From Virgibacillus siamensis (GTDB lineage: Bacteria > Bacillota > Bacilli > Bacillales > Amphibacillaceae), in the NCBI RefSeq assembly GCF_900162695.1, contig NZ_FUIH01000007.1, positions 558,001 through 622,000 on the forward strand: 64,000 nt of DNA. Direction: 5' to 3'. Positions 16,642-25,081 of the stretch are shown here, in pieces. Position numbers and translations under genes: made by a program. Within the stretch, counting starts at the first letter, position 1, and each line of letters starts with the position of its first letter. The notes below the pieces were generated by a model. The model did no database searches. It had not been told where the DNA came from and saw only the letters and a list, made by a program, of their open reading frames with translations.

Positions 16642-16656
16642 GGAGAGGATGTTTAT

Positions 16657-17289
16657 ATGAAACTGCAGCTTGCGTTGGACCGGATAACAAGGGATCAGTG
16701 TATTGGTATTATACAAGATACAGAAAAAGAAATTGATATTATCGAAGTTGGTACCGGAGTAATTAAAGAGTATGGGATGGCCATTGTCAGGGAAATAAGG
16801 GAAAGGTTTCCGGATAAAACTATTTTCATTGATATGAAAACCTGTGATGCAGGAAAACATGAAGCACTGCAGGCATTTAACGCGGGTGCTGATATGACAT
16901 CGGTGATGGCTTTTTCTGCAGATTCAACAATCAAAGACATGCTGCATACTGCCAGTCAAACAGGTAATCGGGTAATGGTGGATCTTTTAGGAGTACATTC
17001 CAGGGATAGAATAAAAGAGCTGGATGAACTTGGTGTTAATTTAGTAAGTCTTCATGTAGGAAAAGATATGCAAGCAGACGGGGCATTTAATACAAGTTTA
17101 TTTTCTTTGCTAAATGGTTTTGACGAGATTGAAGTTGCGGTCGCAGGAGGCATTAATATGGATACAATCTCTGCTGTGGTCCGAGAAAATCCCGATACAA
17201 TTATAGTTGGGAGTGCAATAACAAAAGCAGAAAATCCACAGAAAGCTGCTGCTAAGATGAAGTCTATAATTCAACGTATGAATGCATGA
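16657..17289 (+). CDS. hxlA: 3-hexulose-6-phosphate synthase-like protein (OMPDC superfamily)
   Basis: A 210-residue beta/alpha barrel beginning MKLQLALDRI, with the DxKxxD active-site motif as DMKTCDAGKHE and the phosphate-binding end VAVAGGINMD / IIVGSAIT. Relatives either condense ribulose-5-P with formaldehyde (HPS) or decarboxylate 3-keto-gulonate-6-P (KGPDC). DMKT and LHVGKDMQ resemble HPS (HTGYDLQ type) and lack the HRSRD arginine of KGPDC, so HPS-like is favoured. Its isomerase partner is at the front of the operon. The role beside KDG genes is unresolved. Confidence 0.78.
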   Translation: MKLQLALDRITRDQCIGIIQDTEKEIDIIEVGTGVIKEYGMAIVREIRERFPDKTIFIDMKTCDAGKHEALQAFNAGADMTSVMAFSADSTIKDMLHTASQTGNRVMVDLLGVHSRDRIKELDELGVNLVSLHVGKDMQADGAFNTSLFSLLNGFDEIEVAVAGGINMDTISAVVRENPDTIIVGSAITKAENPQKAAAKMKSIIQRMNA

Positions 17290-17336
17290 TGCAATGGTTG
17301 GATAGATCACTTAGAGCCGTAACATTGACCAAATAA

Positions 17337-17380
17337 AATAGACCTCACCCGGCTTAACCACCAGCCTGGTGAGGTCTATT
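17337..17380. terminator. Bidirectional terminator between the keto-sugar operon and the MFS gene
   Basis: AATAGACCTCACC (from 17337) pairs with GGTGAGGTCTATT (to 17380) around an 18-nt loop. It serves both converging transcripts. Confidence 0.85.
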
Positions 17381-17436
17381 CCTTTCTTGCGCTGCCCCGT
17401 TGTAGTCCGTGGTTTAAAGGATTTCGAAAAACATAG

Positions 17437-18774
17437 TCAGGATGTAGATTCCTTCTGCAAGTCCGAAACGGCTGATGTTTTGGGCTGTCTGTTCGTTAAG
17501 AAAACAGCAGCTGCTGCAATAATGCCAGCAATTGCAAATACGATAAAACTTAATTGAAGCGAAAGGGATGAAGCCAGTAAAATCCCTCCAATTGTGGGAC
17601 CAAGGATTCCTCCGATACGCCCGATTCCTAACGCCCATCCCAATCCTGTAGAACGCATGGAAGCCGGATAATATTGCGAAACATACGAATTGGCAAGGTT
17701 TTGAGAGCCGATAGTTGTTGCGCCGGCAATTGCTACTAATAAGTATAAGAAGACCATATTTGTAGTGAATCCAAATCCCGTAATTGTAATCGCCGCAATA
17801 AGATAGAACATAATAAGTGACTTTTTCACGCCCCACGAATCTGCTACCCAGCCCATTAAAATGGCACCAATTGTTGCTCCGATATTTAAAGAGACAAGGA
17901 AGCCTAAACTGGATCCAAGTGAATATCCTGCTTCATTCATAAATTTAGGCAGCCATGTAGTTAAACCATATATCATGATCAGTGACATAAAGTAGGTTAC
18001 CCACAACATGACTGTCGAAAAGGCTCTGCTTTCGGAAAATAACGATTTGACCGTTGACGAAGATTCATTCGTGCTATTCACCATAAGTTCTTCATTTTCT
18101 TTCGGTTTGTATAATGGATTAACGCTGACAAGTATCTCTTTCAGTTTTTTATATTCGTTTCTGGCAATAAGAGATCCGGCCGAATCCGGCAATGACTTTG
18201 CTAATAATGGAAGGAATAACAATGGAAGTGCGCCAAAGAAAAACACCGATTGCCATCCTAAATTCGGGATAATCATGATGCTGAGCGCAGCAGCAATAAT
18301 TCCCCCGATGGAATAACCAGCCATTATGGTTGCAATCATTCGACTGCGCGTTCCTTTAGGAGAGTAATCACTTATAAGACCAATAACATTCGGCATAACC
18401 CCACCTAAGCCTAAACCCGTTATAAATCTGCAAAATCCGAATAATTCAGGACTGTTCGACAGACCGGTAAGCAGCATAAACAGACTGAAAATAAATGTAC
18501 AGATTATAATGACTCTTTTTCTGCCTAACTTATCTGCAATGGTGCCGAAGATTAAGGCCCCAAACATCATGCCAAACAAAGAATAGCTGCCGATTACACC
18601 TGCCTCAACTGCTGATATCCCCCATTCTTCCATTTTGGTTGGAACGACAGCCCCATAAACTGTCAGATCATAACCATCAAAAACCATTAAGATGATGCCC
18701 CAGAAGAGAAGTATACCGTGAAATTTATTGAACGGTGCTTTTTCAATGATTTGTTCCGCATTTGTTGTTTGCAT
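17437..18774 (-). CDS. MFS transporter, aromatic acid:H+ symporter (AAHS)-like
   Basis: A 445-residue, 12-span major facilitator. The first helix carries DGYDLTVYG, the DGxD signature of the AAHS family (benzoate, 4-hydroxybenzoate, gentisate). The loop 2-3 motif reads GTIADKLGRKRV and the loop 8-9 counterpart GWVADSWGVKKS. The start is ATG 18774 behind AAAGGGGGA (18781-18789). A longer frame upstream lacks a better site. No aromatic-degradation gene is adjacent. It converges on the TRAP/KDG operon, so an organic or sugar-acid substrate is equally possible. Confidence 0.85.
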   Translation of the reverse strand: MQTTNAEQIIEKAPFNKFHGILLFWGIILMVFDGYDLTVYGAVVPTKMEEWGISAVEAGVIGSYSLFGMMFGALIFGTIADKLGRKRVIIICTFIFSLFMLLTGLSNSPELFGFCRFITGLGLGGVMPNVIGLISDYSPKGTRSRMIATIMAGYSIGGIIAAALSIMIIPNLGWQSVFFFGALPLLFLPLLAKSLPDSAGSLIARNEYKKLKEILVSVNPLYKPKENEELMVNSTNESSSTVKSLFSESRAFSTVMLWVTYFMSLIMIYGLTTWLPKFMNEAGYSLGSSLGFLVSLNIGATIGAILMGWVADSWGVKKSLIMFYLIAAITITGFGFTTNMVFLYLLVAIAGATTIGSQNLANSYVSQYYPASMRSTGLGWALGIGRIGGILGPTIGGILLASSLSLQLSFIVFAIAGIIAAAAVFLTNRQPKTSAVSDLQKESTS

Positions 18775-19003
18775 GGTCCATCCCCCTTTCGCAATATTAT
18801 ATAAGGGTTCCATAAGTAAAAAAACGCTCCAATCCCTCTATGCGCAACAATATTAAAATTATTAGTAAGATTTGTATAAAGGATTAAATCCGTTCATTAT
18901 TCGGTAAAACATAAAACTTTAACAAAATGTTCAAAAAACAAAGGTTTATTCTGACAACTTTGAGGTTATACTAGAGGTAGTAAGATTGAAGGGAGTGCAT
19001 AAC

Positions 19004-19150
19004 ATGCGACCGAAAATTTTAAATTTTGAACAGCTGGTTAACCAGAATAGGGAAGAACTTTTGGAAGATGAAGAAAGAAATTCTCAATTTGAATTGCGTT
19101 TGGCAAAGAAGCAAACAGAAGAAAGCGGTTCAAATAAACAAAATGCTTAA
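19004..19150 (+). CDS. FbpB-like small protein
   Basis: A 48-residue protein, MRPKILNFEQLVNQNREELL and onward, with the xFxxLVxxNxxELLxD pattern and LAKK tail of the Fur-regulated basic protein B family. In B. subtilis FbpB helps the small RNA FsrA repress iron-rich proteins. GAAGGGAG precedes ATG 19004 and a strong terminator follows. I did not find a clear Fur box upstream, and the protein is less basic than FbpB, so the assignment is tentative. Confidence 0.6.
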   Translation: MRPKILNFEQLVNQNREELLEDEERNSQFELRLAKKQTEESGSNKQNA

Positions 19151-19171
19151 TGAATAGTTTAAGATATACGT

Positions 19172-19213
19172 AATGCTGGAATGCGTGTTTGAACGCATTC
19201 CAGCATTTTGTTT
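19172..19213 (+). terminator. Terminator after the FbpB-like gene
   Basis: AATGCTGGAATGCG (19172-19185) pairs perfectly with CGCATTCCAGCATT (19194-19207), followed by a T-rich tail. Confidence 0.9.
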
Positions 19214-19606
19214 TAATGTTGTTTAATACACTATTTTTATGACTGAAAACGAATATTCTATCATGCAAGTGTTTTTGAAGAGGTTGTTATATTTGCAACA
19301 TCCAACTTACCATAAATATTAATTGCAAATAAATAATAATCTTACTTAATACGGGTTAACTAATTAGTTTCAGTGGAATAAGCGGGATGTCGGCGCATTT
19401 TTGGACGATACGCTATCAGGGGAATGTTGTCTAGTCAGCAGGATGGGATGTTTAGCGTGTAGAATTTTATTTACGTCATATACTTTTAATAACGGTTGAA
19501 AATTGTGTAGTTGGAGTGTTTAAATCCCTTAATGTAAAAGAAAGAGAAATGAATACCCCTTTCCCTACATAAACGGACGAAATCAAAATTTAACTATACT
19601 TGGGCG
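19214..19606. other. AT-rich intergenic region, no gene seen
   Basis: The stretch between the FbpB-like terminator and the end of the ROK regulator gene has no credible reading frame with a ribosome site, and no clear hairpin. It marks the boundary between the housekeeping part and the glycoside-utilisation cluster. Confidence 0.5.
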
Positions 19607-20848
19607 TTACAGAACCATGGAAGTTTTATCGTGACGTTCCGGTGGAAAAATCTCAACAAGCAGCAGAGAAATAGCACCAATTGCAGTTACATAGTCACCT
19701 AACTTTGAAACTAATATTTCTGTTTGTTTTGCCGAATGTTCCAACACGCGATGTTGAATGGTTTGCTTCACACTGTCCATCAAATAATTTCCTGCTTTTG
19801 AAACACCTCCCCCAATGATGATTCTACTTGGGTTCAGTGTGTGAATTAAATTGGTTAATCCTATACCCAAATATCTACCAGCTTGCGCAAAGGCCTCGAT
19901 ACTCAAAGTGTCTCCTTTTTTAGCAGCCTCATGAATCAATTTTCCATCTATCAGTTCAAGATCATTGTCAACCCATTGACTAAGAATACTCGTGCTCCCC
20001 ATAGCAATTTCATGTCTTACATTTGAAACAATTGCAGGTCCAGTGGAAAATGTCTGTAAGCACCCATAATTACCGCAACTGCATCGTGGTCCGTCAATAT
20101 CTATGGTCATGTGACCGATTTCCCCACCTACAAAATGTTCCCCATGAAATAATTCCCCATTTATAATAATTCCTGCATCAATTCCAAGGCCAACGTTAAC
20201 AGCAATAGTCGAATTTACACCTTTTCCATCTCCAAACCATGCTTCCCCAAGAGCCATTGCGCGTGCATCGTTTTCAACCTTTACAAGAAGTTCGAATTCT
20301 TCTTCTAGATAACTTTTTATTGGAATATCACTGAGTTGCAATGTTGGTGCAAATAATGAACAGCCTCTTTCTACATCAACCACCCCATGCATACCAACAC
20401 CAATTCCAATTAATTTTTGCTTATCAACTTGATTTTTGGAAATAACATGCTGGATGCTTTTCTTCATTAATTTCAACAATCCGTTGTTGGTAATTCCTTT
20501 TGGAAGTATTGTTTGATATTTTTCAATCAGGTTTGCATTCAAATCTGATAATACAACATGAAGTTTTTTCGGGCCGACATCAAGCCCAATTATGTGAAAA
20601 CTTTTCGCATTTACGGTTAACATAGTTGGTCTTCTTCCAACATGGGATTCTTCCTGTTTTTTTTCAATTATAATTTCAGAATGTAATAGATCTTTTACAA
20701 CCTTGCTAACAGTAGGGGGAGTAAGTTTTGTCTGTTTAGCAATATCTGCACGTGAAATAGGTCCGTCTTTACGGATTTTATTTAAGATTGCGGAGCGGTT
20801 AAGTGATTTCATAAGTTGAAAGCTTCCTGTAACAGCTTTATTTGACAT
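19607..20848 (-). CDS. ROK-family transcriptional repressor (XylR/NagC type)
   Basis: A 413-residue protein with an N-terminal MarR-like winged helix (NRSAILNKIRKDGPISRADI, then LTPPTVSKVVKDL) and a ROK sugar-binding domain: IGLDVGPKKLHVV, VENDARAMALGEAW, GGEIGHMTID and the zinc site CSCGNYGCLQ. The usual Glu after GCL is Gln. It is divergent from the glycoside operon starting at 21124 and most likely represses it until a sugar binds. The start is ATG 20848 behind GGTGG. The frame opens further upstream at 20866 without a better site. Confidence 0.9.
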   Translation of the reverse strand: MSNKAVTGSFQLMKSLNRSAILNKIRKDGPISRADIAKQTKLTPPTVSKVVKDLLHSEIIIEKKQEESHVGRRPTMLTVNAKSFHIIGLDVGPKKLHVVLSDLNANLIEKYQTILPKGITNNGLLKLMKKSIQHVISKNQVDKQKLIGIGVGMHGVVDVERGCSLFAPTLQLSDIPIKSYLEEEFELLVKVENDARAMALGEAWFGDGKGVNSTIAVNVGLGIDAGIIINGELFHGEHFVGGEIGHMTIDIDGPRCSCGNYGCLQTFSTGPAIVSNVRHEIAMGSTSILSQWVDNDLELIDGKLIHEAAKKGDTLSIEAFAQAGRYLGIGLTNLIHTLNPSRIIIGGGVSKAGNYLMDSVKQTIQHRVLEHSAKQTEILVSKLGDYVTAIGAISLLLVEIFPPERHDKTSMVL

Positions 20849-21047
20849 GTGTTTACCACCTTTCATTATTTGATAAATTTATTTAATTAACAATAGTATA
20901 CCCTACTTAGTGGTTATATGTAAATTTCCGGAATAAAAATGACTTTTATAACGAAGAAATATATTGTAATTAGCTATCATATCAGTATGTGAAAGTATTT
21001 TTTCAAGTAATTTGATATAGAATATGAAAAAAATTTGAAATATTATG

Positions 21048-21104
21048 TTGACAATACACACAAAATACATTACAGTCTAATCATAAATTAATTAAATTAA
21101 TTAA
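21048..21104 (+). promoter_or_regulatory. Promoter and probable ROK operator of the glycoside operon
   Basis: TTGACA (21048-21053), 17 bp and TACAGT (21071-21076) make a good sigma-A promoter. Immediately downstream, where transcription would start, TTAATTAAATTAATTAA (21088-21104) is palindromic apart from its centre. ROK repressors bind such A/T palindromes. Related TTTAATTAA sequence also lies at 20881-20890 by the regulator's own start. Confidence 0.6.
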
Positions 21105-21123
21105 TAAAATAGAGGAGGAAAAT

Positions 21124-21906
21124 ATGAATAACTATCAAGAACCTTTAAATTTAAAAGAACAAGTTTCAGTTGTAACGGGGGCAGCTTCAGGTATTGGTTT
21201 GGCAACTGCGGAACGATTAGCTGATTTTGGATCATATGTGTTGATGCTGGATATCAATGAATCCTTAGGGAGGACAGGTGCTGCTAATATCAATGAAAAA
21301 GGTGGAAAGGCAAGTTTTATCAAATGCGATGTTACATCATCAGAAGATTGTAAAAGGGTAATCTCTAAAATTAATTCGGAATTTGGTCGTATTGATGTTC
21401 TTTTTAATAATGCAGGAGTTATTCGTAGACGTAATGTAGTCAAACTTGAGGAAGAAGATTGGGATCATGTTATTAATGTTTCTTTAAAAGGTGTTTATCT
21501 GCTGTCAAAATATGTAATACCTGTCATGGCAAAAGGCGGTGGTGGAAGTATCATTAATACAGGATCCGGATGGGGGATTAAGGGCGGAGACAATGCAGTT
21601 TCTTATTGTGCTGCCAAAGCTGGGGTGGTTAACCTAACCCGTGCAATGGCAATTGATCATGGGGAGCAGAATATTAGGGTTAATTGTGTTTGTCCGGGGG
21701 ACACTGAAACAGCATTATTAAAAGATGAAGCGAAACAACTTAATCTTGATGAAAATTCATTTTTAACTTCATCTGCGAAAGGTAGACCATTGGAGAGGCT
21801 AGGTACTCCTGAGGATATTGCAAATGCTGTTTTATTTTTAGCCGGAGGTTTATCTACTTGGATTACAGGTGCAATTTTACCCGTAGACGGTGGAGGTTTA
21901 GCATAA
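21124..21906 (+). CDS. SDR-family NAD(P)-dependent dehydrogenase
   Basis: A 260-residue classical short-chain dehydrogenase: the nucleotide loop TGAASGIG, Asp in LMLDIN (NAD preference), NNAGV, the catalytic serine in INTGSGWG, YCAAK, and the C-terminal PVDGGGLA. It is the first gene of the ROK-controlled operon, directly ahead of the GcvP-like pair. It may oxidise a sugar or the aglycone released by the glycosidases downstream. The exact substrate cannot be read from the sequence. Confidence 0.88.
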   Translation: MNNYQEPLNLKEQVSVVTGAASGIGLATAERLADFGSYVLMLDINESLGRTGAANINEKGGKASFIKCDVTSSEDCKRVISKINSEFGRIDVLFNNAGVIRRRNVVKLEEEDWDHVINVSLKGVYLLSKYVIPVMAKGGGGSIINTGSGWGIKGGDNAVSYCAAKAGVVNLTRAMAIDHGEQNIRVNCVCPGDTETALLKDEAKQLNLDENSFLTSSAKGRPLERLGTPEDIANAVLFLAGGLSTWITGAILPVDGGGLA

Positions 21907-21938
21907 ATAATTAAAGTATTTAAAGGAGGAGTAAAATC

Positions 21939-23333
21939 ATGACTAGGGAAGAAACCGTGTCTCACCCTTATATTCCAAATACAGTTCCGGAAGTTCAAAG
22001 GGAGATGCTCGACGAAATAGGGGTTAAAAACATCGATGAGCTTTTTGAAGGGATTCCTCAGGGATTAAAGTTAAAAGATGAAATGAATATTCCGTCCGCA
22101 CTAACAGAACTAGAGTTACGTAGAGAAATTGAAACATCACTTAATTTAAATAAAAACTGTAGAGAAAATATCAACTTCATGGGAGCCGGATGTTGGCAAC
22201 ATTTTGTACCAGCTGTATGTGATGAAATTAACCAAAGATCTGAACTCTTAACTGCTTACGCAGGAGAACCTTATGAGGATCATGGAAGAATTCAAGCGCT
22301 TTTTGAATATCAGAGTTTAGTTGCAGAGTTGGTCGATATGGAAGTTGTGAACGTACCAACATTTGATTGGGCCCAAGCAGCCGCAACTTCATTGCGAATG
22401 GCTTGTCGAATTACCGGGCGAAATGAAGTTTTATTACCAAGAACAATCGATCCAGATAAATTGAAAATTATTAAAAATTATTGCTCTCCGGATATTTCAT
22501 GTGAATTAGTAGATTATGAACCACAATCGGGGCAAATAGACATGCAGGATTTAAAGGGAAAAATCTCTTTCAATACAGCAGCGGTTTATTTTGAAAACCC
22601 TTCATTTCTTGGTTTTATTGAGGAAAAAGGCGATGAGATTTCAAAACTTTCGCACCAATCAGGGGCGCTTAGTATTATTGGTGTTGACCCGAGTTCCCTA
22701 GGTGTTTTGGAGGCACCGAGTCAATATGGAGCAGACATTGTTTGCGGTGATTTACAGCCTCTTGGTATGCATATGAACTATGGTGGCGGACAGGCTGGGT
22801 TCATAGCAACACGAGATGAAGAAAAATTTGTCCAGGAGTATCCTTCGCGTTTATTTGGAATTGTTCCAACGGAAGTAGAGGGGGAATATGGGTTTGGAGA
22901 TATTACTTTTGAAAGAACATCTCTTTATGACAGAATCAACGGAAAAGAATCAGTAGGTACTCAAACGGCTTTATGGGGAATTACTGCAGGGGTGTATTTG
23001 TCAATCTTGGGTCCGAATGGAATGTATGAATTAGGACAAATAATTTTACAAAACTCACAGTACGCACAAAAAAAATTGTCCAATTTGAAAGGGGTTACAT
23101 CTTCCCGCTTTAATTCACAAAACTTCAAGGAATTTGTGATTGATTTTAACGGGACTGGAAAAACAGTAGAAGTGATTCATCAACAACTGCTTAAGAAGGG
23201 AATCTTTCCGGGTATGGATTTATCTGAATCTTTCCCGGAACTTGGACAAAGTGCGCTGTATTGTGTTACAGAAGTCCATTCGAAAAATGATATTGACAAG
23301 CTAGTGAAAACTATCCAGGAAGTTATTGAATAA
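21939..23333 (+). CDS. GcvPA-like PLP-fold protein (glycine dehydrogenase subunit 1 homologue), divergent
   Basis: A 464-residue protein aligning along its length with the P-protein N-terminal subunit: REMLDEIGVKNIDELFEGIP, FMGAGCWQHFVPAV and IQALFEYQSLVAELVDMEV. Signature segments differ from glycine decarboxylase. The usual YTPYQPEISQG region reads YAGEPYEDHGR, and the usual YDGGTA region reads FDWAQAAA. No gcvH, gcvT or lipoate gene is near. It sits between an SDR and a sugar importer, so a different reaction on an amino-containing or keto compound seems likely. It pairs with the next gene, 28 nt away. Confidence 0.8.
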   Translation: MTREETVSHPYIPNTVPEVQREMLDEIGVKNIDELFEGIPQGLKLKDEMNIPSALTELELRREIETSLNLNKNCRENINFMGAGCWQHFVPAVCDEINQRSELLTAYAGEPYEDHGRIQALFEYQSLVAELVDMEVVNVPTFDWAQAAATSLRMACRITGRNEVLLPRTIDPDKLKIIKNYCSPDISCELVDYEPQSGQIDMQDLKGKISFNTAAVYFENPSFLGFIEEKGDEISKLSHQSGALSIIGVDPSSLGVLEAPSQYGADIVCGDLQPLGMHMNYGGGQAGFIATRDEEKFVQEYPSRLFGIVPTEVEGEYGFGDITFERTSLYDRINGKESVGTQTALWGITAGVYLSILGPNGMYELGQIILQNSQYAQKKLSNLKGVTSSRFNSQNFKEFVIDFNGTGKTVEVIHQQLLKKGIFPGMDLSESFPELGQSALYCVTEVHSKNDIDKLVKTIQEVIE

Positions 23334-23361
23334 TATACGAACTTGAAAGGGCGGGGAATAA

Positions 23362-24936
23362 ATGAAACCGATTAACAGGAATTACAAATTACGAAATTTC
23401 CATCAAGCAAAATGGGATGAACCGATTATATTCGAGCTACATCAGCCTGGTGAAAGAGGTGTATTGATTCCAGAAGCAGAGGATGAAGTAAAAAAAGTAG
23501 TCGGTGACGGTGTATCAAATATTCCTTCAAAAATGGTGAGACAGAAACCACCGAAACTACCTGAAATTTCACAAGCAAGGGTGCTGCGGCATTATTTGCG
23601 TCTATCACAGCAAACACTTGGTTCAGACATAAATATAGAAATTGGTCAGGGCACGTGTACGATGAAATATATCCCAAAGATTAATGAATTTTTAATTCGG
23701 AATCCAAAACTGACCGAACTACATCCACTTCAAGATGAAAGTACAGTGCAGGGAGTATTGAGTTTAATTCATAAACTAGACTTGGCAATGAGAGAAATAT
23801 CAGGAATGGACTATTTTACTTTCCAGCCGAGTGGAGGAACACAGGCATTGTTTACAATGGCATCCATTGTTCGTGCAATACACGAATCGAATGGTGAGGC
23901 AGAACAAAGAGATGAAATTATAACAACGATGTTCTCGCACCCCGGTCAATCAGCAACGGCAATTGTTAAAGGTTATAAAATTATTACACTTCAACCTGAC
24001 GATGATGGTTATCCCAAATTAGAAGACTTGCGAGAGGTGGTATCAGAGAGGACAGCTGGGTTTGTAGTTGCAAACCCGGAGGATACCGGTCTTTTCAATC
24101 CAAGGGTTAAAGAATTTACGGATGTTGTTCATGAAGCAGGCGGAATTTGTTACTACGATCAAGCGAATGCGAATGGCTTATTAGGTATAACAAGAGCCAA
24201 AGAAGCCGGTTTTGACATGTGTTTCTTTAACCTGCATAAGACTTTTGCTGCTCCACATATGTGTGGAGGGCCAGCAACTGGAGCCTTAGGAGTTATAGAG
24301 GAATTGAAGAAATACTTACCAGGGCCAATTGTAGGTTATAACGAAGAAAAATACTTCCTGGAAAATCACATGGATAACAGTATCGGTAAAGTCAGATCGT
24401 TTCATGGCGTGCCGCAGACAATGATAAGAGCGTATGCATGGATACGTAGTTTAGGTTCTGAAGGTTTGAAACAAGTGGCCGAAACAGCTGTCTTAAATAG
24501 TAATTATCTTTACCATAAAATCCTAAAGATTAAGGGTGCCGCAGCCCCTTATGCGATTGGTAATAGATTTGAACAGGTTCGCTACAGTTGGGAAAGAATG
24601 ACTGAAGAAACTGGTGTCACGACAGAAGATGTTCAGCGAAGGATGACAGATTTTGGTCTTCACTATTGGACAAGTCATCATCCTTATATTGTACCGCAGC
24701 CATTTACACTTGAACCAACAGAATCTTATTCAAAAGAAGATCTTGATGAGTATATTGCGGCATTAACACAAATATCAAAAGAGGCATACGAAGAACCGGA
24801 AACAGTTAAGAATGCCCCATACAACAGTGTTATCCATAAAATGAATGAAGAAGATTACCTGGACAATCCGGAAGAATGGGCAATATCGTGGAGAGTTTAT
24901 TTGAAAAAGACAAAGAAAAAAGAAATTCAAGTTTAA
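23362..24936 (+). CDS. GcvPB-like PLP-dependent protein (glycine dehydrogenase subunit 2 homologue), divergent
   Basis: A 524-residue homologue of the P-protein C-terminal subunit with ELHQPGERGVLIPE, CTMKYIPKINEF and LHPLQDESTVQG. The PLP-lysine motif is NLHKTFAAPHMCGGP. Segments that hold substrate in glycine decarboxylase are changed: AHGTNPASA becomes SHPGQSATA, and QPAAGAHGE becomes QPSGGTQAL. PLP chemistry should be retained, but the transfer to lipoyl-GcvH is doubtful without partners. It ends about 145 nt before the ABC binding-protein gene. I know of no characterised function for such a pair in a sugar operon. Confidence 0.82.
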   Translation: MKPINRNYKLRNFHQAKWDEPIIFELHQPGERGVLIPEAEDEVKKVVGDGVSNIPSKMVRQKPPKLPEISQARVLRHYLRLSQQTLGSDINIEIGQGTCTMKYIPKINEFLIRNPKLTELHPLQDESTVQGVLSLIHKLDLAMREISGMDYFTFQPSGGTQALFTMASIVRAIHESNGEAEQRDEIITTMFSHPGQSATAIVKGYKIITLQPDDDGYPKLEDLREVVSERTAGFVVANPEDTGLFNPRVKEFTDVVHEAGGICYYDQANANGLLGITRAKEAGFDMCFFNLHKTFAAPHMCGGPATGALGVIEELKKYLPGPIVGYNEEKYFLENHMDNSIGKVRSFHGVPQTMIRAYAWIRSLGSEGLKQVAETAVLNSNYLYHKILKIKGAAAPYAIGNRFEQVRYSWERMTEETGVTTEDVQRRMTDFGLHYWTSHHPYIVPQPFTLEPTESYSKEDLDEYIAALTQISKEAYEEPETVKNAPYNSVIHKMNEEDYLDNPEEWAISWRVYLKKTKKKEIQV

Positions 24937-25081
24937 TAAACTCCGTTCTTGAATTACTAGTCACCTTACTTGGATTTCCTTTCTTCATTTAAATCAAATT
25001 ACTCTATGGAATAACTGGGATTATTAAAGACATAACGGTTTTTACTCAACTTTTTTAACAAATTACTAAGGAGGAAACAAA

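Noticed and set aside
16657..17289. 3-keto-L-gulonate-6-phosphate decarboxylase (UlaD type)
   Set aside because: The DMKT and HVGKD segments lack the arginine of the HRSRD motif and resemble HPS. The alternative is noted but not preferred.
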